Positions 7,386 to 12,984 of a stretch of 13,793 bases of DNA are shown in pieces. Under the pieces are notes generated by a model that worked only from the letters and a program-made list of their open reading frames with translations, had not been told where the DNA came from and searched no databases. This DNA comes from GCA-2770975 sp050248915 (GTDB lineage Bacteria > Cyanobacteriota > Sericytochromatia > UBA7694), in assembly GCA_050248915.1 (NCBI GenBank), contig JBFWRL010000154.1, positions 1 through 13,793 of the forward strand. Reading direction: 5' to 3'. The position numbers and the translations under genes were made by a program. Every line of letters begins with the position of its first letter. Within the stretch, counting starts at the first letter, position 1.

Positions 7386-8303
7386 ATGCACGCCCTCACC
7401 GTTGAAAACGCCTTTAAAACCTACCACAGTCCCCCCCGTCCCCCGCTGAAGGCCGTGGACAATCTCTCCTTGCACATTCCCGAAGGCCAGATCTATGGCC
7501 TGCTGGGCCCCAATGGCGCAGGCAAATCCACCCTGATTAGCATGATCTGTGGGGCACTCAAACCCGATCCCGAGACCGGCCAGATTCGCATTTTTGACAA
7601 AGACGTGCTCAAAGAGACCGATCAGGCCAAACAATTGCTCGGGGTTGTGCCCCAGGAGATCATTGTCGAACCGGCTTTTACGGTCGAAGAAGTGCTTTAT
7701 TATTTCAGCGGCATGTACGGCGTGCCCCAAGCCGAGCGGCGCAAACGCATTCCCGAATTGCTCGAATCGCTGGGCCTGGCCGACAAACAATACGACAAGG
7801 CCCGCTCACTCTCAGGGGGCATGAAACGCCGCCTGATGATTGCCAAGGCCCTGATCCACAAACCCCGCCTCTTGATTCTCGACGAACCGACTGCCGGGGT
7901 TGATGTCTCGCTGCGCCAGCGCATCTGGGAATTGGTGCGCCAGCTCAATGCCCAAGGCACCACCGTGATTTTCACCACCCACTATCTCGAAGAGGCCGAA
8001 CAACTCTGTGAATCGATGACCGTGATCAACCGTGGCCAGGTGATCAAAGAGGGCAAGGTTAAAGACATTCAGCAAGAATTTTCGCAAAATATTATCAGCT
8101 TCGAACTCTACCAAAGTGAGGTCGAACATCTCGTGGGGGTGCGCCGGGTGGGGGTGGAATTTGAACTGCCCTTTCGGGATTTGGTTCAAGACATGCGCAG
8201 CCTGCTCGATTTTTATGGCAGCAATCTCAAATCTTTCCGCAACGAAGCCGCCTCACTTGAGAAGGTCTTCTTACAACTCACCGCAGGAGGCCCCACGCCA
8301 TGA
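7386..8303 (+). CDS. ABC-2 type exporter, ATP-binding protein (YadG/NodI-like)
   Basis: This 305-residue ATPase would power the membrane protein encoded next. It has Walker A GPNGAGKST (41-49), Q-loop Q90, signature LSGGM (142-146), Walker B LLILDE (162-167) with catalytic E167, and the H-loop H199 in TTHYLEEAE. The C-terminal about 80 residues form the extension seen in ABC-2 exporter ATPases of the YadG/NodI/DrrA group. I chose the ATG at 7386 because the protein then begins directly with the usual first strand (MHALTVENAFKTY). GGAG lies only three bases before it. A GTG at 7368, inside the end of the previous gene, would add six residues (MCNLES). The gene lies ten bases after the transferase stop and overlaps the permease start by four bases. 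The cargo is unknown. Related pairs export drugs, lipids or oligosaccharides. Confidence 0.92.
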   Translation: MHALTVENAFKTYHSPPRPPLKAVDNLSLHIPEGQIYGLLGPNGAGKSTLISMICGALKPDPETGQIRIFDKDVLKETDQAKQLLGVVPQEIIVEPAFTVEEVLYYFSGMYGVPQAERRKRIPELLESLGLADKQYDKARSLSGGMKRRLMIAKALIHKPRLLILDEPTAGVDVSLRQRIWELVRQLNAQGTTVIFTTHYLEEAEQLCESMTVINRGQVIKEGKVKDIQQEFSQNIISFELYQSEVEHLVGVRRVGVEFELPFRDLVQDMRSLLDFYGSNLKSFRNEAASLEKVFLQLTAGGPTP

Positions 8304-9055
8304 CCTTTATGTGGGCGCTGTACGCCCGCGAAGTTAAACGCTTCCGCAAATTGATGCTCGATACGGTCTTTAGCCCGATTGTCTCGATGGTGCTCTACCT
8401 GACTGTCTTTGGGGTCGTGGTGAGCGCCAAAAGCATTGGCGGCATTTCTTTTTTGGCCTTTATTTACACCGGATTGCTGGCCATGATCATGGTCAATTCG
8501 GGGTTTTCCAATCCGGGTTTTGCTTTGATCATCGCCAAAAACCTGGGCTCCATTTTGGATTTGCAGGTCACCCCGCTGCGGCCCTGGCAGATTGGCATTG
8601 CCTATTCGCTGGCAGCCCTGACCCGCGGCCTGTTTACCCTCAGCTTGGCCCTGGCCCTCACGGTCTGGTTTATTCCAGGCATGACCATTGCCCATCCGCT
8701 CAGCCTGTTGGCGATTGTGCTGATCACCGGCCTGCAATACGGCATGTTGGGAGTGACTTTTGGCATTTGGGCGCGCGGCTTTGAGGCCCTGACCTTTGTC
8801 ACGACCTTTGTGATGCAGCCCATGATCTTTCTGGCAGGCGTGTTTTACCCTGTGGGCCAATTGCCCGCGCCCTGGAACCTGATCAGCCAATTTAACCCGA
8901 TTCACCACACGGTCAATTTATTCCGCTACAGCTTTGTCGGCTATGCAGACACCGCCCCACAGATTTCTTGGGCTGCGGTGCTTATTGCCAGTGCGCTGTT
9001 TTTTGGCCTGATGCAGTGGATGACCCTGCACAAATTGTCAGAATCGCTGCAGTAG
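8300..9055 (+). CDS. ABC-2 type exporter, membrane permease (YadH/NodJ-like)
   Basis: The 251-residue protein has about six hydrophobic segments and the ABC-2 family layout. It has a short cytoplasmic N-terminus (TFMWALYAREVKRFRK) and a first membrane helix at about 23-45. A conserved loop follows, with NSGFSNPGFALIIAKNLGSI and the VTPLRPWQI coupling region (about 73-97). Near the C-terminal part it has FLAGVFYPVGQLP and NPIHHTVNLFRY, typical of the YadH/NodJ/DrrB group. The ATG overlaps the ATPase stop (ATGA, 8300-8303), and AGGAGG lies nine bases upstream, so the two subunits are translationally coupled. With the ATPase it should form a 2+2 inner-membrane exporter. No outer-membrane or periplasmic partner is encoded nearby. 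The substrate cannot be read from sequence; the co-transcribed transferases make a glycosylated cargo a reasonable guess. Confidence 0.92.
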   Translation: MTFMWALYAREVKRFRKLMLDTVFSPIVSMVLYLTVFGVVVSAKSIGGISFLAFIYTGLLAMIMVNSGFSNPGFALIIAKNLGSILDLQVTPLRPWQIGIAYSLAALTRGLFTLSLALALTVWFIPGMTIAHPLSLLAIVLITGLQYGMLGVTFGIWARGFEALTFVTTFVMQPMIFLAGVFYPVGQLPAPWNLISQFNPIHHTVNLFRYSFVGYADTAPQISWAAVLIASALFFGLMQWMTLHKLSESLQ

Positions 9056-9069
9056 TAATGAAGTAGCCG

Positions 9070-9645
9070 TTATTGAAAAGGCGCTCCCAAAATCCAGGTG
9101 ACCAAGGTGTGACGCGATCCCTGGGTCACGGGGGTGACCTGGTGGGCCAGGTACGCCGGGAAGATCACAATTGTGCCTTGGGCCATGGGCAAAACCTCCC
9201 CTTCCATATTCTGCAATTCGCCCCCGCTGTAAGCTCCGGGAGCGGACAATGAGACAATCACACTCAATTTGCGCCGCGAGAGCGGCCCCCGGCTGAGGTC
9301 GATGTGCTGGCGGTAAAAGCCATTCACAGGGTATTCGAGGACCTGCACGCTGGGAAAGCCGTCCAATTGAAACTTGTAATACTGCTGGTTCATTTGCAAC
9401 ACAAAATCCCGAATCCGCTCAAAAATCCAGGCACTGTCGGCCTTGGGATAGATGTATTTAGACAGGGTGTGGCGAATGCTGAGATCTTTGACGGTGTCTG
9501 TCTCGCTGCCCGGTTTGAGCGTCTCGCCATAGGTTTGATTGGGTGAGGGCCAAGCGATCATCTGTTGGCATTCTTCGGGGCTAAAGGCATTGGCCGATGA
9601 AATCGGGCTCATCAGGTAATCGTTGATCGGGAGATTTTCTTGCAT
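9070..9645 (-). CDS. Fe(II)/2-oxoglutarate-dependent dioxygenase, PKHD type
   Basis: The 191-residue protein has the double-stranded beta-helix signature of prolyl-4-hydroxylase-like (PKHD-type) oxygenases. The iron ligands are H114 and D116 (YRQHIDLS) and H168 (AYLAHQVTPV), and the 2-oxoglutarate anchor is R178 (GSRHTLVTW). The spacing fits the family, as do the YSGGEL strand and the IVIFPAYLAH turn before the distal histidine. It has no signal peptide and should be cytoplasmic. The substrate is unknown; relatives hydroxylate proteins, peptides or small molecules. The start at 9645 is supported by GAGG seven bases upstream on the minus strand. It converges on the ABC permease with only 14 bases between the stop codons, and lies 59 bases downstream of the response regulator on the same strand, so it may be co-transcribed with that gene. 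Confidence 0.9.
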   Translation of the reverse strand: MQENLPINDYLMSPISSANAFSPEECQQMIAWPSPNQTYGETLKPGSETDTVKDLSIRHTLSKYIYPKADSAWIFERIRDFVLQMNQQYYKFQLDGFPSVQVLEYPVNGFYRQHIDLSRGPLSRRKLSVIVSLSAPGAYSGGELQNMEGEVLPMAQGTIVIFPAYLAHQVTPVTQGSRHTLVTWILGAPFQ

Positions 9646-9670
9646 GACTGGCCTCTGTGTGGAAATTACG

Positions 9671-9694
9671 CCTGTATTTTAACACAGGGCCTGT
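9671..9694. repeat. Alternating inverted repeat CCTGT / ACAGG / CCTGT
   Basis: CCTGT (9671-9675), ACAGG (9684-9688) and CCTGT (9690-9694) sit in the 59-base gap between the response regulator and the dioxygenase. The central arm can pair with either neighbour. No U-rich tract follows on either strand, so it is a poor terminator. On the minus strand a -10-like TAAAAT lies between two of the arms, so an operator for the dioxygenase gene is possible. Confidence 0.35.
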
Positions 9695-9704
9695 TTCCTG
9701 GCGT

Positions 9705-10364
9705 TTAACCCACTTTGGTTGAAAAGACGGTGTTTCTTAAGTGCTCCAGATTTTCACAGCCGGCTTTTAGGCAGACATTGCGCAGATGGGATTTGACTGT
9801 ATTGAGACTGAGTTTGAGCGATGCCATTATTTCTGCTTGTTTGAAGCCTTGGCAAAATAATTGAAAGATCTCAGACTCCCTCTCTGTTAACGGAGAGGAC
9901 CAGACAACACTTGAATGGGGGTGTGCTTGATTCAGTTTTTGATGCATTTGGTAATAGATAACGGGATCCCAATAAAGACCTCCCTTTAGAATTGTCTCCA
10001 AAGCCGCTTCCATTTTTTCCAAGGTTGACCCTTTCAAGACATAGCCTTGAATACAAGCCGTGGCAGGGTCTTGCCAGTTCAGCAAATCATCATGGGCGCT
10101 GAATAACATAATGTGGGGTTGTTTGGGCTGGTGTTGGATTAACCGAGCGACATCCATGCCCGAGATGTCTGGCAAATCGAGATCTAAAATTACCAAGTCA
10201 GGCTGAGACGCTTTGATATAACAGAGCGCTTCATCGCCCCGTTTGGCCTGATGTAATATTTGAAAAGTATAAGGCAAAAGGCAAGCATCGCTGAGCCAGG
10301 AGAACAAAAAATCCAAACAGGCTGGATCATCATCGACCAATACCACTGTCACGACTGAAGACAT
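9705..10364 (-). CDS. NarL/LuxR-family response regulator (orphan)
   Basis: The 219-residue protein has an N-terminal receiver domain (about 5-125) and a C-terminal LuxR-type helix-turn-helix (about 158-215). Receiver residues are complete: acidic cluster D11-D13, phospho-acceptor D61 in VILDLDLPD, S89 in LFSAHD and K111 in YVLKGS. The HTH reads LTERESEIFQLFCQGFKQAE, then LNTVKSHLRNVCLKAG, the standard NarL/FixJ pattern. It should be a phosphorylation-controlled transcription factor. No histidine kinase gene lies in the window. The start at 10364 has GAGGG at seven bases. It is divergent from the lipoprotein operon across a 221-base control region, which suggests, but does not prove, that it regulates that operon and/or itself. 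The receiver has an insertion-like HDDLLNWQDPATACIQG segment between beta4 and beta5. Confidence 0.93.
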   Translation of the reverse strand: MSSVVTVVLVDDDPACLDFLFSWLSDACLLPYTFQILHQAKRGDEALCYIKASQPDLVILDLDLPDISGMDVARLIQHQPKQPHIMLFSAHDDLLNWQDPATACIQGYVLKGSTLEKMEAALETILKGGLYWDPVIYYQMHQKLNQAHPHSSVVWSSPLTERESEIFQLFCQGFKQAEIMASLKLSLNTVKSHLRNVCLKAGCENLEHLRNTVFSTKVG

Positions 10365-10400
10365 GTATTTACCCTCAAAACGTCAGAGAATCAAACTAAA

Positions 10401-10417
10401 TTTACATAACTTTACAT
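10401..10417. promoter_or_regulatory. Direct repeat TTTACAT at 10-bp period
   Basis: TTTACAT occurs at 10401-10407 and 10411-10417, one helical turn apart, just upstream of the response-regulator gene. It lies on the probable promoter of that gene. Paired half-sites of this spacing are typical of dimeric regulators, so autoregulation is possible. Confidence 0.4.
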
Positions 10418-10431
10418 CAGTATCTTTTCAA
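10403..10431 (-). promoter_or_regulatory. Candidate promoter of the response-regulator gene
   Basis: On the minus strand TTGAAA (10431-10426, five of six matches to -35) is followed after 17 bases by TATGTA (10408-10403, a weak -10). The weak -10 lies in the left TTTACAT half-site. Confidence 0.25.
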
Positions 10432-10471
10432 AAAACAAGGGCAAACGACGCATGGTTGTGTCCTTTTTGTT

Positions 10472-10490
10472 GATTTTTTGATTAAAAATC
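10472..10490. repeat. AT-rich inverted repeat GATTTTT-N5-AAAAATC
   Basis: Seven-base perfect arms (10472-10478 and 10484-10490) lie just upstream of the GC-rich palindrome at 10494-10509. It may be part of a compound operator or an AT-rich upstream promoter element for the lipoprotein operon. Confidence 0.4.
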
Positions 10491-10493
10491 GTC

Positions 10494-10509
10494 TCACCCA
10501 AGTGGGTGA
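10494..10509. promoter_or_regulatory. Palindromic operator candidate TCACCCA-AG-TGGGTGA
   Basis: A perfect 7-bp inverted repeat with a 2-bp centre lies 77 bases before the lipoprotein operon start. Its right arm overlaps the TG of an extended -10 element, so a bound protein would compete with or contact RNA polymerase. No T run follows on the plus strand, so it is unlikely to be a terminator for plus-strand transcripts. Confidence 0.5.
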
Positions 10510-10515
10510 TATACA
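10507..10515 (+). promoter_or_regulatory. Extended -10 promoter element of the lipoprotein operon
   Basis: TGATATACA matches TGn plus TATACA (four of six to the -10 consensus). No good -35 is visible, as is common for extended -10 or activator-dependent promoters. It predicts a leader of about 65 bases before the ATG at 10586. Confidence 0.35.
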
Positions 10516-10585
10516 GACCCCAAGAGATTTGTTATCTTCAAATGGGTATCCTGTTTTTATTTTTTCCACAGTTGGGTAGGCTTTG

Positions 10586-12193
10586 ATGTTTTATTCTGAA
10601 TCACCCCCCTCATTTTTTCGGCTTTTGCCGGTTTTCTTGCTCGCAGGCTTGTCTGTGGCCTGTTCTGCGCCAGTGGGAATCCCTCCCGCTGTACCACAGG
10701 TTGTGACAGCTCTGAGCCAAACATCCAAACAGGCGCTGAGTTTTAAAAATGACAAAACACCCCCAGGCCCAACAATCGTTGTGGTTCCGTCTCCAGCACC
10801 AGTACCCAAAGTCCTGACAGCGCGTTTGGACTGTGTCAAAGAGAATTTTGATGGCAGTCTCACTGCGTATTTTGGCTACCACAATCCTGGCGTTGCCACC
10901 ACTGTGCCTGTGGGCCCGCAGAACCAAGTCAGTGCTCCCAATAATAACAACCCGACCCATCCCCAAGATAGCCAAGGCCAACCCACCACATTTGCTGCCG
11001 GGGCGACCTTGGGGTATCCCCATTCGCCGTTTAAATACCCGCTGCCCGAAAACGGCTCTGTGGTCTGGCATTTAAAAGGCACCCAGGCGACAGCCAATAA
11101 ACAGAGTCTGCGGTGCAGCCAAATCACCCCCGTGGCTCCTCCGGCAAAATGGACACTGCCCTTGGGGCTTTCTGCACCTGCGGCCCAATCTGCGCCGGTG
11201 CTCACGGCAAGTGGAAATGCCTATTTTGTCGGCGGCAATGGCCAGATCTCGCAGGTGAACTTGAGTACTGGCCAAATCCTGAGCCAGTTTCAACTCAACT
11301 CCAGTACAGATTTTCGGCCCTTGATCGACAGCCAAGGCCATTTGTATGTGGGGGGCCATGCAGGCAAACTCAACGCTTTTAACCCCGATGGCAGCCCCAA
11401 GTGGACCTTTACACCGCCCCGAACCGAAGCCTTTGTGCGCAGTGGTGCCGCCCTGGGCGACGATGGTTCGCTGTATCTGGGGGGAGCCAGCGGTTATTTT
11501 TATGCCCTGAACCCCGATGGCACCCTCAAGTGGGAATTTGAGGGCCGGGCCCCTTTTTATGGCTCGCCAGTGTATGCCAACGGCAAAGTCTTTGCGACCG
11601 CCCTCGATCAAAATATCTACGCCTTGGATGCCCAAACGGGTGAATGGCTGTGGGAGTTTCAGACCTCCAGCCCGATTTTTCGCAGTTCGCCCGCAGGCGA
11701 CCGCGAGCGGGTTTATTTTGGCAGCGAAGATGCAGAGGTCTATGCCATGACTGGCGATGGCAGCCTGCTCTGGACCTATGTGTTAGACGGCCCTTTGGGC
11801 AATAGCCCGGTGGTGGATGAAGCAGGCAGCGTGTATTTTGCCAGCCGCAGGGGCACACTTTATAGCCTCAACAGCCAGGGAAATCTGCGCTGGACCTTTC
11901 AAACCCAGGGCAGTATTTCGAGCACACCTGTGATTGGCAACGATGGCACCACGTATGTGGCCAGTGCCGATGGCTTTGTCTATGCCCTGGCCGAAATTAC
12001 CGGCGAAGTGCTGTGGAAATACGCTGCCGGGGCACCGATTCTGGGCGATTTAAGCATGACCCCTCAAGGGCTGATCTTGGCCACAGATGCCACAGGCAAA
12101 GTGCATGCCCTGCCGAGCCTGGGCACAGGACTGGCTGCGAGCTGGGCAAAAGCCAATGGCAATGCACAAAATACCGGGAGAGTCGCCTTATGA
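10586..12193 (+). CDS. Lipoprotein with N-terminal beta module and PQQ/BamB-like beta-propeller
   Basis: The 535-residue product begins with a hydrophobic signal segment and a plausible lipobox, LSVAC (C26), then a low-complexity Pro/Ala/Gln linker. Residues about 80-178 form a separate module with FGYHNPG, PVGPQN, GQPTTF and VVWHLKGTQATA and one cysteine near each end (C83, C177), which could pair. Residues about 188-535 are PQQ-type propeller repeats. About eight units of roughly 40 residues each carry a G-x-W-x-(F/Y) turn (KWTF, KWEF, LWEF, LWTY, RWTF, LWKY) and a (V/L)YFxS or LYVGG strand. The end, SWAKANGNAQNTGR, is typical of such propellers. The PQQ cofactor is not implied; most such lipoproteins are scaffolds like BamB. 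A TTG one codon upstream is less likely than the ATG. The ribosome binding site is GGTAGG. It is the first gene of a three-lipoprotein operon. Confidence 0.85.
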   Translation: MFYSESPPSFFRLLPVFLLAGLSVACSAPVGIPPAVPQVVTALSQTSKQALSFKNDKTPPGPTIVVVPSPAPVPKVLTARLDCVKENFDGSLTAYFGYHNPGVATTVPVGPQNQVSAPNNNNPTHPQDSQGQPTTFAAGATLGYPHSPFKYPLPENGSVVWHLKGTQATANKQSLRCSQITPVAPPAKWTLPLGLSAPAAQSAPVLTASGNAYFVGGNGQISQVNLSTGQILSQFQLNSSTDFRPLIDSQGHLYVGGHAGKLNAFNPDGSPKWTFTPPRTEAFVRSGAALGDDGSLYLGGASGYFYALNPDGTLKWEFEGRAPFYGSPVYANGKVFATALDQNIYALDAQTGEWLWEFQTSSPIFRSSPAGDRERVYFGSEDAEVYAMTGDGSLLWTYVLDGPLGNSPVVDEAGSVYFASRRGTLYSLNSQGNLRWTFQTQGSISSTPVIGNDGTTYVASADGFVYALAEITGEVLWKYAAGAPILGDLSMTPQGLILATDATGKVHALPSLGTGLAASWAKANGNAQNTGRVAL

Positions 12194-12969
12194 AAAAGAT
12201 CACAACAGCTCTGATACTGGCAAGTCTCTTGAGCGCCTGCTCGTTTAACCCCACCCATCCGATGGGAACCGTCAAAACCAGCTCTTTTCAAGTGGGGCAG
12301 GACAAATGGTTTGTGCGCCAAACAGAGGGTTTTCAGGCTTCGGCCCAAATGCCCAAACAGATGTTGTTTTATGATCCCCAAAGTGGCAGCAGTGTGGCCC
12401 TGATTCAGCAAAAGTCGGGGAAAATATCCGATTTTGAAACAAAACAATTGGCGCAAAAGTTTAATTATTCCCCCACAGGGGGCTATTGCGAGGTCTTTGT
12501 CTTTGAGGCCAAGGCCTCTCAACGACCGGCAGATCTGCCGCCGGGCTGTGAACCCGTGTATTCGGTGCGGGTCAATGGCTCCGAAGTGGCCCGTTTCCCC
12601 GTTTATTACCCTGGCAATCCCAATAACACGACACCTGAACCGGCCAATTATTACCAGGTCTACGCACCTTGTAGCAATGCCTGCCAGGTGCCTTTGCAGG
12701 TCAATGTGCTCAAAATTCCGGGTGATCAATGCCAGCTTCAGAGCGATGGCCAATACAATACCGGCGATCCAAGCAGCAGCAGTTTTGAAGTTTCGGCTTG
12801 CCCGGCTCCCCAGCCCGCTCCATCGGGAATTTTGTACCACCCAGAATACATGGGCAATTTATTGGATGCAGGCAATGGGCGGCTCTTTCAAATTGAAAGC
12901 GATGTTGAGAGTTTGATCAAAGCCACCCAGGAACAGTTTCCTGATGTGGGCAACCCGCCAGAGAATTAA
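12190..12969 (+). CDS. Cysteine-rich lipoprotein of unknown function
   Basis: The 259-residue product has a classic lipoprotein signal: MKK, a hydrophobic stretch, and lipobox LLSAC with lipidated C17. After it come six further cysteines (C100, C120, C161, C165, C181, C204), enough for three disulfides, which fits an extracytoplasmic location. The sequence has an extended, Pro/Asn/Ser-rich middle (YYPGNPNNTTPEPANYY) and a helical acidic C-terminus. I do not recognise the family. The open frame continues upstream to about 12013 without a stop, but the signal peptide, GGAG nine bases before the ATG, and the ATGA overlap with the preceding stop (12190-12193) fix the start at 12190. It is translationally coupled to the propeller lipoprotein, so the two probably act at the same membrane. 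Confidence 0.85.
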   Translation: MKKITTALILASLLSACSFNPTHPMGTVKTSSFQVGQDKWFVRQTEGFQASAQMPKQMLFYDPQSGSSVALIQQKSGKISDFETKQLAQKFNYSPTGGYCEVFVFEAKASQRPADLPPGCEPVYSVRVNGSEVARFPVYYPGNPNNTTPEPANYYQVYAPCSNACQVPLQVNVLKIPGDQCQLQSDGQYNTGDPSSSSFEVSACPAPQPAPSGILYHPEYMGNLLDAGNGRLFQIESDVESLIKATQEQFPDVGNPPEN

Positions 12970-12984
12970 AGGAGCAGCAACAAT

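Noticed and set aside
9056..9069. Bidirectional terminator between the convergent permease and dioxygenase genes
   Set aside because: Only 14 bases separate the stops, and no inverted repeat with T tracts is visible.
10503..10577. Three TGGGT pentamers at 10503, 10543 and 10573 (spacings 40 and 30 bp)
   Set aside because: The helical phasing is suggestive, but a pentamer is too short. One copy belongs to the palindrome and another lies in the ribosome binding region.
12013..12189. Upstream extension of the cysteine-rich lipoprotein frame
   Set aside because: It overlaps the end of the propeller gene in another frame and would bury a perfect lipoprotein signal peptide in the middle of the protein.
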